A stretch of 64,000 bases of DNA. It comes from an uncultured Lachnospiraceae bacterium (GTDB lineage Bacteria > Bacillota > Clostridia > Lachnospirales > Lachnospiraceae). The translations under genes and the position numbers were made by a program. Each line of letters starts with the position of its first letter. Position 1 is the first letter of the stretch. Below the pieces are notes generated by a model, which saw only the letters and a program-made list of their open reading frames with translations, was not told the DNA's origin and did no database searches. Of this stretch, positions 1-8,409 are shown in pieces. The stretch lies in NCBI GenBank assembly GCA_944381615.1, contig CALWLT010000009.1, forward strand, positions 1 to 64,000, read 5' to 3'.

Positions 1-2
1 CA

Positions 3-185
3 ATACAAGGAACAAACGCCTACGCAGAATTAAGCCGATTTCCGACATCGGATATGTCGGAGCCCCCAGAAACAAATAACCAGACAGCACCAGTAAGCTC
101 CACTTTATATCCAAACGTTAATTCTACAAATTTGAAAGACTACTTTCCAGAATTTCAGGAAAATAGATTTATAAATTACATTTAA
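3..185 (+). CDS. C-terminal end of an unrecognised AT-rich gene (partial, runs off left edge)
   Basis: Frame 3 is open from the window edge for 60 codons and ends in TAA at 183-185. The visible peptide is polar, rich in Asn, Thr, Pro and Ser, and ends in an aromatic/charged stretch (KDYFPEFQENRFINYI). No family is recognised. The base composition is clearly more AT-rich than the GC-rich genes that follow, and the gene lies just beyond the 3' end of tRNA-Ser, a usual insertion point for integrative elements. Transfer is therefore inferred but not shown. The start and most of the protein lie outside the window. It could be a chance open frame, although 60 codons without a stop in AT-rich DNA argues against that. 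Confidence 0.45.
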   Translation: MQGTNAYAELSRFPTSDMSEPPETNNQTAPVSSTLYPNVNSTNLKDYFPEFQENRFINYI

Positions 186-203
186 GGAAAACTTTTAAAA
201 ACA

Positions 204-260
204 GGGAAATTTAAAACCTCTGTGGAATTTAACTCTGCACTGGAATTTAAAATTTCAAGT
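204..260. repeat. Three imperfect ~18-20 bp direct repeats in AT-rich DNA
   Basis: The motif GGAA(A)TTTAAA/C recurs at about 205, 224 and 242, each followed by a CTCTG-like or similar segment. The stretch 186-290 is AT-rich and holds no gene. The repeats could be protein-binding sites near the end of a mobile element, or simple low-complexity DNA. No function can be assigned. Confidence 0.3.
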
Positions 261-292
261 TAGCTCTTTTTCTCTTTTTAGGGGATAAATTT

Positions 293-336
293 CAGGGGCA
301 GCTGTGACTCAAGCGAGTCACAACTGCCCCTGTTTT
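293..336 (+). terminator. Strong hairpin, terminator-like
   Basis: An 18-bp stem with one mismatch (293-310 with 315-332) closes a four-base AAGC loop and is followed on the plus strand by TTTT. It could end transcription of the AT-rich gene upstream. It also sits 3' of the tRNA-Ser gene read from the other strand, where the T-run is weaker. The arms read CAGGGGCAG...CTGCCCCTG. Confidence 0.55.
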
Positions 337-367
337 AGGCTATCTATTTTCCGACAGCCCCCTTTAG

Positions 368-457
368 CGGAGACGGAGGGATTCGAACCCTCGTGCCGGG
401 ATGAACCGACAAACGCATTTCGAGTGCGCCGCGTTACGGCCGCTTCGCTACGTCTCC
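368..457 (-). tRNA. tRNA-Ser (anticodon CGA, reads UCG)
   Basis: The minus strand folds as a class II tRNA: acceptor stem GGAGACG/CGTCTCC, anticodon stem CGCA/TGCG around the loop CTCGAAA (anticodon CGA), a long variable arm, and a T-arm with GGTTCGAATCC. The length of ~90 bases fits serine tRNAs. CCA is not encoded. The 3' end faces AT-rich foreign-looking DNA at lower coordinates. Confidence 0.93.
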
Positions 458-505
458 AGATTTGACGAAGGCTTCCTTCCGGCAGCCTCCGCACACATCT
501 TTTTT

Positions 506-534
506 ATTATACTAAATAATTCCGGATTTGTCAT
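506..534 (-). promoter_or_regulatory. Promoter of tRNA-Ser
   Basis: On the minus strand ATGACA (529-534) and TATAAT (506-511) are separated by 17 bases, a good sigma-A match, about 50 bases upstream of the tRNA. Confidence 0.6.
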
Positions 535-624
535 CCACTATTTTTGATTTCCGCCGGATTTTTCGCCGGATTTTTACTTCCCGTCCGTGACACGTCATTC
601 TTTGCCCGGCTTTTTGTTCTCCGC

Positions 625-1782
625 TCAGTTTCCCGCAAAATACGCGTCGATCCCGTTGGCGATGCCGCCGGCGATCAGCTCCTGATACTCGTCCTGCGCC
701 ATCTTCTGATCCTCCTCCGGATTGCTCATAAAGCCCATCTCGATGATACAGACCGGGATCCGGCACCAGTTGATGCCGCTCATCGTGTCCGTCTCCTGCA
801 CGCCGCGGTTTTGAAAGCCGGTGGCCGCGCAGACCGCGTCGGTTATCTTCTGCGACAGCGAATAACTCTGCGCATGCAGATCGCCGTTGTACGGATTGGA
901 GGACGTCTGACACATGGACAGCGTCCCGCTGACGCCGGCGCTCTCCACCGAATTGGCGTGCACGCGCACAAAAACGGAAGCGCCGCTCTCATTGGCAATC
1001 TCCGCCCGCTCGGCGTTGCTGATGTTCACATCATTCGACTCCCGGATCATCACAACCTCATAGCCGCGCTCTTCCAGGATCCGCTGAAGCTTCTTGGAAA
1101 CAGAGAGCGTCAGCTCATACTCGGCGAGACCCGTAGACACGCCCTGCGTTCCCGACGCCACCTTGGCCTTCATTGTCGAAGAACCGGGACCGATGGGTTC
1201 CTTCTCGGAATTCCCCTTGGCCTGATGACCGGCGTCGATGGCAACAATCCGGCCGTTTGAGACGGCCGGCCGCGCGGCTGCGTCCGCCCCGGCCGCTTCT
1301 TCCCCGCTCTGCGGCGCTTCCGTCAGAAACTCCGACTTGACATAGCAGGTGCGGCCCTCATAGACGACGCGGCTCCACTCGCCGGCGTAGCCGGTGCGCT
1401 GAAGGCTGGTTCCCTGATCCACCTGCGCCACAATCCCGCACTGCGTCCCGCAGTCCTCGCGCAGGTTGACCCGGTCCTCCGCAATCTGTACCGTCTCGTT
1501 CCGATCCTCAAATCCGTTCGACGTCGTCACATCGCTTTCCAGCGCGCTCAGATCTGCCACCGCCGCCTGCTCTGCCGCCCGAATCCCGTCCGCGTCCTCC
1601 AGAGAAAGAGCCGCCGTCTCTTCGCTCGCGGCCGTCTCCGGCTCTGACCCGGCCGTTTCCTCCCGGGTCAGCTGCATCGTCTCGTATTTTCCGGCGCATC
1701 CCGTCAGGGCAGAAAGCACCGCCGCCATGACGAGAAGCCAGACGCATAAGACCGTTCTGGCAAATCTGAATCGTCTTTCCAT
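625..1782 (-). CDS. Lipoprotein N-acetylmuramoyl-L-alanine amidase with SH3 domain
   Basis: The protein (385 aa) should be exported and cut peptidoglycan between muramic acid and the stem peptide. It begins with a signal peptide ending in a lipobox (LTGC, Cys29), followed by an acidic Ala/Glu-rich linker. A bacterial SH3-like domain lies at about 98-155, and an Amidase_3 domain runs from about 180 to the end. The zinc and catalytic motifs are visible as IDAGHQ, VRVHANS and IIEMGFMSN. The ATG at 1782 is chosen because AGAGG lies six bases upstream. A TTG two codons earlier touches the SD and is less likely. It is downstream of mnmA on the same strand but separated by a tandem repeat. Its exact role (division, sporulation or turnover) is not decided by the sequence. 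Confidence 0.88.
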   Translation of the reverse strand: MERRFRFARTVLCVWLLVMAAVLSALTGCAGKYETMQLTREETAGSEPETAASEETAALSLEDADGIRAAEQAAVADLSALESDVTTSNGFEDRNETVQIAEDRVNLREDCGTQCGIVAQVDQGTSLQRTGYAGEWSRVVYEGRTCYVKSEFLTEAPQSGEEAAGADAAARPAVSNGRIVAIDAGHQAKGNSEKEPIGPGSSTMKAKVASGTQGVSTGLAEYELTLSVSKKLQRILEERGYEVVMIRESNDVNISNAERAEIANESGASVFVRVHANSVESAGVSGTLSMCQTSSNPYNGDLHAQSYSLSQKITDAVCAATGFQNRGVQETDTMSGINWCRIPVCIIEMGFMSNPEEDQKMAQDEYQELIAGGIANGIDAYFAGN

Positions 1783-1861
1783 AATCAACCTCTGTCTCTT
1801 TTTTTCTCTCTTCTCTATTCCTGCGGCCTTTGCCCGGACGGCAAAACACCTGTTCCGCCGC

Positions 1862-2015
1862 CGCGCGCCGCCCAGGCAGAACCCGGCCGCTCAGTCTCCC
1901 CGCGCGCCGTTCAGGCAGAACCCGGCCGCCCGGTCTCCCCGCGCGCCACCCAGGCAAAATCCTACCGCTCTGTCCGCGCGCGCCGTTCAGGCAGAACCCG
2001 GCCGCTCAGTCTCCG
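1862..2015. repeat. 39-bp tandem repeat (about 4 copies) overlapping the mnmA stop codon
   Basis: Copies begin at about 1862, 1901, 1940 and 1977, with a degenerate fifth start near 2017. The unit contains CGCGCGCCG, CAGGCAGAACCCGGCC and GCTCAGTCTCC. The first two spacings are exactly 39 bases (13 codons). The mnmA stop lies inside the last copy, so the array looks like a duplication seeded at the gene end. There are no unique spacers, so it is not a CRISPR array. Confidence 0.8.
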
Positions 2016-3109
2016 CACGCGCCGCTTTCAATCACGCCGCCCCCGGCGACATAGTCTCCGTCGTAAAACACGACGGACTGTCCCGGCGTCACGGCCCGCT
2101 GCGGCTCATCAAACACACACTCCACCCGATCCGGCCCGAGAGGGCGGATCTCACAGGGAGCGCCCGGATGACTGTAACGGATCTTGGCCGTCACGCGCCG
2201 CGGCTCTCTCAGGCCGTCAAACGCCATCCAGTTTACCTGCGAGCAGGTAAGCCGCCCGGAAAACACGTCGGCATTTTCTCCCAGGACGACCTCGTTTGTC
2301 TGCGGCCGGAGCTCCGTCACGAACATCGGGCGGCCGAAGGCCAGCCCCAGTCCCTTCCGCTGACCGACGGTATAATGCGTAATTCCCCGGTGGCGGCCCA
2401 GGATATGGCCCTCCCGGTCCACAAAATTGCCCTCCGGACAGCGAATCCCGCTCCTCTTTTCGATAAACCGCGCGTAATCATGATCCGGGATAAAGCAGAT
2501 CTCCTGGCTGTCCGGCTTGTCCGCTACCAGAAGTCCGAGATCCGCCGCGATTTGACGGATTTCCTCCTTCGTATACCCGCCGGCCGGCATCCGCGTGCGC
2601 GCGAGCTGCTCCTGCGTCAGGCCGTAGAGGACGTACGTCTGATCCTTGCCGGCCGCCGCCGATTTCTGAAACGCCAGGCGGCCGGACGGGGCGCGCCCGA
2701 TCCGGGCGTAATGGCCCGTCGCGATGCAGTCGGCTCCGATCGCCGTGCAGCGCGCCAGAAGCGCCTCCCATTTGATCAGGCGATTGCAGGCAATACAGGG
2801 ATTCGGCGTTCTTCCCCGCAGGTATTCGCGGACAAAATAGTCCATGACCTTCGTCTCAAATTCCTGCTTCAGATTTATGACATAATGGGGAATCTGGAGC
2901 CGCTCTGCCACCCGCCTGGCATCCTCGACCGCGCTCAGGCCGCAGCAGCCGCCGTTTTCCTCCTGCAGCGCCAGCGGCTCATCCGGCCAGATCTGCATGG
3001 TTACGCCGATGACCTCATAGCCCTGCTGTTTTAAAAGCCAGGCTGCCACGGAGGAGTCGACTCCTCCGGACATCCCGACCGCCACCCGCTCTTTTCCCGC
3101 GGCCGGCAT
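2006..3109 (-). CDS. mnmA: tRNA-specific 2-thiouridylase MnmA
   Basis: MnmA activates uridine 34 of Glu, Gln and Lys tRNAs with ATP and inserts sulfur. The 367-aa protein shows the PP-loop SGGVDSS at 14-20, the first catalytic cysteine in NPCIACN (Cys105) and the second in SQEICFI (Cys205), with normal family length. Its start overlaps the nifU stop as TGATG, so it is translationally coupled to the upstream sulfur genes. NifS is the probable sulfur donor. The last few residues (SGACGD) run into a tandem repeat, which may have altered the natural C-terminus. Confidence 0.96.
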   Translation of the reverse strand: MPAAGKERVAVGMSGGVDSSVAAWLLKQQGYEVIGVTMQIWPDEPLALQEENGGCCGLSAVEDARRVAERLQIPHYVINLKQEFETKVMDYFVREYLRGRTPNPCIACNRLIKWEALLARCTAIGADCIATGHYARIGRAPSGRLAFQKSAAAGKDQTYVLYGLTQEQLARTRMPAGGYTKEEIRQIAADLGLLVADKPDSQEICFIPDHDYARFIEKRSGIRCPEGNFVDREGHILGRHRGITHYTVGQRKGLGLAFGRPMFVTELRPQTNEVVLGENADVFSGRLTCSQVNWMAFDGLREPRRVTAKIRYSHPGAPCEIRPLGPDRVECVFDEPQRAVTPGQSVVFYDGDYVAGGGVIESGACGD

Positions 3110-3546
3110 CAGTATTCTTCCTCAATCTCCTCTTCGCCGATGTCGCTTTTCGGCTTGACGAGGCCCTCAATCTCAATCCCGTTCTTCTGGGCGTAATCCC
3201 ACAGGGCGGCGTGAATCGCCTCCTCGGCCAGCAGCGAGCAGTGCACCTTGACGGGAGGCAGGCCGTCCAGCGCCTCCATGACCGCCTTGTTGGTCACTTC
3301 CATCGCTTCTCTTACCGTTTTTCCCTTGACCATCTCCGTCGCCATGCTGCTCGTCGCCACCGCGGCGCCGCAGCCAAACGTCTTGAACTTCACGTCGCGG
3401 ATGACCTGGTTCTCGTCGATATCCAGATAAATCCGCATGATATCGCCGCATTTGGCGTTGCCGACGGTCCCTGTCCCGCTGGCGTTCTCGATCTCTCCGA
3501 CATTGCGCGGATTCTGGAAATGATCCATTACTTTCTCTGAATACAT
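3109..3546 (-). CDS. nifU: NifU/IscU-like Fe-S cluster scaffold
   Basis: This 145-aa protein is a scaffold on which 2Fe-2S or 4Fe-4S clusters are assembled from cysteine-derived sulfur. The three cluster-binding cysteines are visible at Cys33 (NAKCGD, with the usual Asp two residues on), Cys59 (TFGCGAA) and Cys103 ([10 protein letters not shown]). It is the short N-terminal NifU type, lacking the central ferredoxin and C-terminal Nfu domains, and has an acidic tail (EEEIEEEY). It lies 12 bases after nifS and overlaps mnmA. Clostridia commonly use this NifS/NifU pair as their general Fe-S system, so nitrogen fixation is not implied. Confidence 0.94.
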   Translation of the reverse strand: MYSEKVMDHFQNPRNVGEIENASGTGTVGNAKCGDIMRIYLDIDENQVIRDVKFKTFGCGAAVATSSMATEMVKGKTVREAMEVTNKAVMEALDGLPPVKVHCSLLAEEAIHAALWDYAQKNGIEIEGLVKPKSDIGEEEIEEEY

Positions 3547-3558
3547 GTACGTTCTCCT

Positions 3559-4755
3559 TTACGCGTTCTGACCCTGGCCGTGCTTCTTTACATAGTCCTC
3601 GTACAGCGGAGACATCGAGCGCAGCCTCTCCACAATCTTCTTAATGCAGTCCACCGTGAAATCAATCTGTTCCATCGTCGTCTCCTCGGAAAGGGTCAGG
3701 CGCAGGGAACCGTGGGCGATCTCGTGCGGCAGCCCGATGGCCAGCAGCACATGGGACGGATCCAGCGAGCCGGACGTGCAGGCGGAACCGCTGGAAGCGC
3801 AGATCCCCTCCATATCCAGCATAATCAGCATGGACTCTCCCTCGATAAACTGAAACGCGAAATTGGCATTGTTGGAAAGCCGTCTGGTCGGATGACCGTT
3901 CAGGCGCACATACGGCACCTCCCGCATGACGCGCTCGATCAGATGATCGCGCAGGGCCGTCTCCGTCCGGCTCCGCTCTTCCATGGTGGCCAGCGCAAGC
4001 TCGACCGCCTTCCCGAAGCCGACGATCCCCGGCGTATTTTCCGTGCCGCCGCGGCGCTTGCGCTCCTGCGCGCCGCCGTGGATAAAGGAACGCGTCTTCA
4101 GGCCCGTGCGGATATAGAGAAATCCGACGCCCCGCGGCCCGTTCAGCTTGTGCGCGCTGGAGCTGAGCATATCGATATGGCATTCATCGACCGAGATCGG
4201 CACATGGCCGAAGGCCTGCACCGCGTCGGTATGGAATAAAACGCCGTGTTTTTTCGCGATCTCCCCGATCTCGCGGATCGGCTCAAGCGTCCCGATCTCA
4301 TTGTTGGCAAACATAACCGAAATCAGGATCGTGTCCGGCCGGATCGCCTTCTCCAGCTCGGAGAGCTTTACCACGCCGAACTCGTCCACGTCCAGATACG
4401 TGACCTCAAAGCCTCTCTGCTCCAGGTATTCGCAGGTGTGAAGCACGGCATGGTGCTCGATCTTTGTCGTGATAATATGGCGTCCCTTCGCCTGATACGC
4501 CTCCGCCGTCGCGATCAGCGCCCAGTTGTCCGACTCCGTTCCGCCGTTGGTAAAATAAATCTCATTGGTTTTCGCGCCCAGCGCTTTCGCGATGGTCTCG
4601 CGCGCATGCGCGATCGCCTCCCGGGGCCGGGAGGAAAACTCATAAATGGACGAGGGGTTGCCGTAATCCTCCGTAAAATACGGGAGCATGGCCTCAACCA
4701 CCTCCGGCCGCGTCTTCGTCGTGGCCGCATTGTCCAGATAAACCAGCTGTTTCAT
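3559..4755 (-). CDS. nifS: Cysteine desulfurase NifS/IscS type
   Basis: The 398-aa PLP enzyme converts cysteine to alanine and passes the persulfide sulfur to NifU and probably MnmA. The PLP lysine is Lys203 in SAHKLNGPRG, and the catalytic cysteine is Cys326 in the loop SSGSACTSGS. The long cysteine loop marks class I (NifS/IscS) and not the SufS type. It is the first gene of the nifS-nifU-mnmA operon with a clear promoter upstream. No IscR-type repressor gene is adjacent. Confidence 0.96.
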   Translation of the reverse strand: MKQLVYLDNAATTKTRPEVVEAMLPYFTEDYGNPSSIYEFSSRPREAIAHARETIAKALGAKTNEIYFTNGGTESDNWALIATAEAYQAKGRHIITTKIEHHAVLHTCEYLEQRGFEVTYLDVDEFGVVKLSELEKAIRPDTILISVMFANNEIGTLEPIREIGEIAKKHGVLFHTDAVQAFGHVPISVDECHIDMLSSSAHKLNGPRGVGFLYIRTGLKTRSFIHGGAQERKRRGGTENTPGIVGFGKAVELALATMEERSRTETALRDHLIERVMREVPYVRLNGHPTRRLSNNANFAFQFIEGESMLIMLDMEGICASSGSACTSGSLDPSHVLLAIGLPHEIAHGSLRLTLSEETTMEQIDFTVDCIKKIVERLRSMSPLYEDYVKKHGQGQNA

Positions 4756-4818
4756 GAAACAATCCGCCTTTCTCTCATATTTGTAGTAATAAAGGTAAAA
4801 GCTTCATCTACGCCTTCT

Positions 4819-4846
4819 ATTATATAAGAATTTCCGGAAAATACAA
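4819..4846 (-). promoter_or_regulatory. Promoter of the nifS-nifU-mnmA operon
   Basis: On the minus strand TTGTAT (4841-4846) and TATAAT (4819-4824) are 16 bases apart, ~65 bases upstream of nifS. The spacer contains TTTCCGGAAA, a short palindrome that could be an operator. This is inferred by eye. Confidence 0.6.
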
Positions 4847-4952
4847 GTAGGAATGATTCCTGATTTCCGTTTCGCAACGGTTCCCGGATCTCCGGCTGCA
4901 TTCGTTTTCCTCCGTATAGTATATGCAGTTTTTTTATTTTGCCCCGGATCAG

Positions 4953-4990
4953 AAAAACCGGGGCGCCGCCGGTTCTGACCGCAGCGCCCC
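4953..4990 (-). terminator. Rho-independent terminator of the flavodoxin-fold gene
   Basis: GGGGCGC/GCGCCCC arms (4984-4990 with 4960-4966), extended inward by GGT/ACC pairing, are followed on the minus strand by GGTTTTTC. It lies just after the gene ending at 5013. Confidence 0.75.
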
Positions 4991-5012
4991 GCTTCTCTGA
5001 AAGGAATTCCGT

Positions 5013-5615
5013 CTATCTGTCCGCCGCAATCCTCTGCGCCAGATCGCGCGCCTGCCGCTCGGCCTGCACAAGCGCCGCCTCCACGTCGCAGCCCTCGATG
5101 TCCAGCCCCTCGGCCGCCACCGTGTCCAGACGCGGCACTCCCAGCATGGTAAGCACAGTCGTCAAAAACGCGGCGGCATGATTATCCCGCACCGCGGGCC
5201 CGCTCTCGTAAATCCCGCCGCGCGTAGTCAGGAACACGGCCCGGCCGGCATGGCACAGGCCCTCGTATCCCTTTTCCGTCAGGCGAAACGTCAGACCCGT
5301 CACGCACACATGCTCCAGATACGTGTGGAGCGCCGCCGGAAACGTTCCCTCCCAGAAGGGCGCGGCAAAAACCAGCAGATCGGCTTCCCGAAACTGCCTG
5401 GCCGCCTCAAATTCCCGTCCGGAAAAATCCGCCGCTCCGTCTCTTTCCCGCAGCGTCTCCTCATTAAAAGGCACAAGCCCCAGCTCGTTTAAACAGGCCG
5501 TCTCAATCTGAACGTCCGCCCGCGCCTGTGCCAGCGCGTTGAGAAACGTCTCCGCCAGCCGCCGGGTGCGCGAGCAGGCCCCGCGCACACAGCCGTCAAT
5601 CCACAATACCTGCAT
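5013..5615 (-). CDS. NAD(P)H-dependent FMN oxidoreductase, flavodoxin-2 fold
   Basis: The 200-aa protein looks like a quinone/FMN reductase of the Flavodoxin_2 group (AzoR/MdaB relatives). It has a beta-strand start (MQVLWIDGCVRG) followed by a phosphate-binding turn, the motif VFAAPFWEGTFPAALHTYLEHV for flavin and dimer contacts (about residues 81-103), and LTTRGGIYESGP near 130. It lies 65 bases downstream of an EFR1-type ferredoxin, so the two may form an electron-transfer pair. Physiological substrates are unknown, and azoreductase activity would be a guess. A terminator follows. Confidence 0.8.
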   Translation of the reverse strand: MQVLWIDGCVRGACSRTRRLAETFLNALAQARADVQIETACLNELGLVPFNEETLRERDGAADFSGREFEAARQFREADLLVFAAPFWEGTFPAALHTYLEHVCVTGLTFRLTEKGYEGLCHAGRAVFLTTRGGIYESGPAVRDNHAAAFLTTVLTMLGVPRLDTVAAEGLDIEGCDVEAALVQAERQARDLAQRIAADR

Positions 5616-5680
5616 ATTCTGTCTTCATCCTCTCTGTCTTCCTTCTTCCGTCCCGCCTGTTCCGCGCGGGCAAGCGCCGC

Positions 5681-6508
5681 CTAGCTCAGGAAAAATTCCG
5701 GCTCGGCTCTTCTCGTATAATTCTTCTCCAGCATCGCCACATGGGATAAAAAGGCCGGATCGTCGAAATACTTGGCCTGGCGCGGACATTCTTTCACGCA
5801 GGCCTGGCATTTGATGCAGATCCCGGTTACCGAAGCCGGATTCGCGGCGTCGATGGATCCCATGGGACAGACTCTGGCGCAGATGCCGCAGCCGTCGCAG
5901 AGCTCCGCCCGCGTGAGCGGCTTGGCCTTCAGGAACACGGCCGGCTTCCCGTCCAGCCCGAGCGGCGTATAATACGGGCCGACCGGATCATCCCCGCGCA
6001 CCGTTACCGGCGCCGGAATCTCCTCCAGCTTGTTGATCCGCTCTGCCGCGCTGACGGCAAAGGACTCGATCGCCTTCCAGTCCGCCTCATCCGGCCGGCC
6101 GGGCGCAATCTGATCCGAAAAAACATGGCTGGCAGCTACGCCCGCCCCGGCCACCGTATGGAAGCCGTTCTTCTCCAGTTCGCCGCGCAGCTCGATCAGC
6201 CCGTTGTCGAAATTGCGGTTGCCAAAGGTAACCACCGGGATCGCCAGCGCGCCGTCTGCATGGAACAAGCGCTGCACCTCCGGCAGCATCTTGTTGGGCA
6301 CGCGTCCCGCATAGACCGGCGTCCCGAATACGACCAGCTCCTCTTTCCCGTAATGGCGCTCCTCCTTCCGGTTCTGCGGCAGAGTAAAATCATCCGCCGC
6401 CACCGGCACGCCGAGCGTCTCCCCGATTCGGCGCGCAATAGATTCCGTTACCTGCTTCGTATTTCCCGTCGCGCTGTAATACACCGCCGTTACTTTCTGA
6501 ATCTTCAT
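5681..6508 (-). CDS. EFR1-type flavodoxin/ferredoxin fusion protein
   Basis: The 275-aa protein joins an N-terminal flavodoxin-like domain (YYSATGNTKQV, about 10-20, FMN-phosphate loop) to two C-terminal 4Fe-4S motifs: Cys204/207/210/214 in CDGCGICARVCP and Cys231/234/237/241 in CIKCQACVKECP. It should shuttle electrons between FMN and the clusters in the cytoplasm of an anaerobe. SD GGGAGG lies six bases before the ATG. It precedes the FMN oxidoreductase gene and follows a DUF1858 gene. Partners are unknown. Confidence 0.88.
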   Translation of the reverse strand: MKIQKVTAVYYSATGNTKQVTESIARRIGETLGVPVAADDFTLPQNRKEERHYGKEELVVFGTPVYAGRVPNKMLPEVQRLFHADGALAIPVVTFGNRNFDNGLIELRGELEKNGFHTVAGAGVAASHVFSDQIAPGRPDEADWKAIESFAVSAAERINKLEEIPAPVTVRGDDPVGPYYTPLGLDGKPAVFLKAKPLTRAELCDGCGICARVCPMGSIDAANPASVTGICIKCQACVKECPRQAKYFDDPAFLSHVAMLEKNYTRRAEPEFFLS

Positions 6509-6581
6509 TCCAATCCTCCCCTCTGCCGCGCTGCGGCGCTCAAAGCCCAGAACGCCAGGGCCCCGTCCCGTGAAAATGGAA

Positions 6582-6614
6582 ACGGGCGGGCATGCTTTGT
6601 AGCTGCCCGCCCGT
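6582..6614 (-). terminator. Strong hairpin between the DUF1858 and EFR1 genes
   Basis: An 11-bp perfect stem (ACGGGCGGGCA with TGCCCGCCCGT) lies nine bases after the DUF1858 stop codon. The following minus-strand bases are TTCCATTTTC, a weak U-tract, so termination may be partial. Confidence 0.6.
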
Positions 6615-6622
6615 CTTACGGA

Positions 6623-6835
6623 CTACTGTTCTTCTTTCTTCGCGTCAAGATACTCCTGAATCGAAGCCATGACCTCGTCCGCGTTCAGTCCGTGTACCAT
6701 GCAGGCCTCCTCCAGAGACTCGCCGATAGAGGACGGGCAGCCCACGCAGTGCATTCCGGCTCTCATCAGGACGTATGCGATCCCCATATCATACTGAAGC
6801 ATCTCGCCCATCGTCGTTGCTTTCGTTATCTCCAT
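6623..6835 (-). CDS. Small DUF1858 (redox-disulfide) protein
   Basis: This 70-aa protein belongs to the DUF1858 / hybrid-cluster-protein-associated redox-disulfide family. It shows a Met-rich helix followed by the family motif GMHCVGCPSSIGESLEEAC with Cys30 and Cys33. The pair is thought to act as a redox or metal site, but the function is not established. The start at 6835 is chosen over an upstream ATG because AAGGAAGG sits eight bases before it. The surrounding flavodoxin and ferredoxin genes support a redox role. Confidence 0.85.
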   Translation of the reverse strand: MEITKATTMGEMLQYDMGIAYVLMRAGMHCVGCPSSIGESLEEACMVHGLNADEVMASIQEYLDAKKEEQ

Positions 6836-6946
6836 GGTAATCCTTCCTTTCTGTGCTCTCTGCAGCGGCACCGGTTCCGCCCGTCTCCGGTACCGGATCC
6901 GTTCCGCGCTGTTCCTTCTTATCTTATCATGCTTTGTCCCGTTTTA

Positions 6947-8272
6947 CTATACTTTTTTCCGCCTTTTTTCGCCCATTTTTCTGATTCCGGAAAGCTCCGC
7001 AAACAGGTTCCACAGCGGCACGAGATACAGATAAACGGCGACGGTTACGCTGGCCGTGGGCGCGCCGACCGCCGCCAGCGGCACCGCCCCCGCGATACAC
7101 CAGGGAACCAGCGGCGAGAGGATGATCGCCGTATTTTCCAGATCGATCGCCATTTTTTTCGCATCCGGCTGGCTCGTCTTGCAGATCTGGTGCGTCAGCA
7201 TCGCGGCCAGCGTCTGGTTGCAGGCAATCATGGAGGTAAACACCGACACTGCCAGCACCGCGCCGTACGGCGTAATCCGCCGGCTTAAACGCTCTACCCA
7301 TCCCTGAATCCCGTTCAGAAGCCCCGTTCCCTGAAACAGGCCGGCATAGGAGGAGGACAGGCAGACGATCGTCCCCACGCGCACCATGGAAATCAGGCCG
7401 CCCCCGTCCAGCATCGGCGCCAGGGCCGGATCCGCAGAGCGGTAGCCAAATACCGCCATCGAGAGAATCTCGCCGGCGGAAAAGCCCTGCAGCACAGCGC
7501 AGATCACGACGGCCGAGAGGATACTGAGCGCCATCGCCTGCTTTACCTTCACGCGAAGCAGCGAGAGAATCAGGATCAGCGCCGCCGGGACGACGGCCGC
7601 CGCGTGAAGCCGGAAGCTTCCCGCAAACAGAGAAGAGACGTCCAGGAGCTCCCCCTCCCCGGCCATCGTCCGCCCCGCCAGATAATAGAACAGGCAAGAC
7701 AGCGCAAACGGAACCAGCCCCGTCCGGATCATCCCCCGGATGTTTTCATAAATATCCGTTCCCGTCAGCACGCAGACCAGATTGGCGCTGGAGGACACCG
7801 GCGAACAGCGGTCCCCGAAATAAATGCCGGAGAGGATCGCGCCGCCCAGCCAGAACGGGGAAAGCCCCATCGCCGAGGCCATGGACATGGTAATCACGCC
7901 CATTGTCGCCCCCGTTCCGAACGAGGTTCCCGTCAGCACCGAGATCAGGCAGTTTAACAGAAACGCAATCAGCAGAAACACCGACGGATCGATCAGATCC
8001 GCCGCCCAGCAGACGATGACCGGGATCGTCCCCGCCCCGCGCCAGAGGGCCGTGATAAAGCCGATCAGGCCGAAAATCATCAGAATATTTTTTACCGTCC
8101 GCACGCCGTCGAGCGACATCCGAAGCAGCGCCCGCGGCCGGTGCCCGCGGATCAGGCCGTAACCGCAGAAAATCAGGTATCCTCCCGCCAGCGCCCAGAG
8201 AATCGAAGCCCCCGACGCCACACAGGCCGCCAGCGCCGCAATAAACGTCAGAAGAACCGCTGTCTCTAACAT
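6947..8272 (-). CDS. nhaC: NhaC-family Na+/H+ antiporter
   Basis: The membrane protein (441 aa from this start) has about a dozen hydrophobic helices and typical NhaC features: the repeated half-helix motifs TGTSFGTGATMGV and SGIYFGDRCSPVSSSANL, and IACNQTLAAMLTH in the second half. It should exchange Na+ (or an organic solute such as malate or tyrosine, as some relatives do) for protons. The start at 8272 is chosen because AGAGGTGG precedes it. The open frame upstream contains the promoter. Expression may be controlled at a dyad overlapping the -35 box. Confidence 0.88.
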   Translation of the reverse strand: MLETAVLLTFIAALAACVASGASILWALAGGYLIFCGYGLIRGHRPRALLRMSLDGVRTVKNILMIFGLIGFITALWRGAGTIPVIVCWAADLIDPSVFLLIAFLLNCLISVLTGTSFGTGATMGVITMSMASAMGLSPFWLGGAILSGIYFGDRCSPVSSSANLVCVLTGTDIYENIRGMIRTGLVPFALSCLFYYLAGRTMAGEGELLDVSSLFAGSFRLHAAAVVPAALILILSLLRVKVKQAMALSILSAVVICAVLQGFSAGEILSMAVFGYRSADPALAPMLDGGGLISMVRVGTIVCLSSSYAGLFQGTGLLNGIQGWVERLSRRITPYGAVLAVSVFTSMIACNQTLAAMLTHQICKTSQPDAKKMAIDLENTAIILSPLVPWCIAGAVPLAAVGAPTASVTVAVYLYLVPLWNLFAELSGIRKMGEKRRKKV

Positions 8273-8309
8273 TGTTTCCACCTCTGTCTTTCCATTTTTC
8301 CGTCCTTTC

Positions 8310-8338
8310 AGTATATCATTGGACAGTCCACCTGTCCA
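8310..8338 (-). promoter_or_regulatory. nhaC promoter with overlapping dyad (operator candidate)
   Basis: Minus-strand TGGACA (8333-8338) and TATACT (8310-8315) are spaced 17 bases apart. A perfect inverted repeat GGACAG-N5-CTGTCC at 8321-8337 covers the -35 box and half the spacer, the position expected for a repressor site. Confidence 0.6.
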
Positions 8339-8409
8339 TCGATCTTTCCGGGAACTTTTTTTCATTCCGCCGCATACAATAAACGGAACCTCTCTGCCCG
8401 GAGCCGCCG

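Noticed and set aside
1508..1957. Arg/Gly-rich minus-strand frame upstream of the amidase
   Set aside because: It is a frame-shifted reading of the amidase start and the 39-bp repeat, with no start signal.
1862..2015. Possible CRISPR array
   Set aside because: The 39-bp units are directly adjacent with no unique spacers, and no cas genes are nearby.
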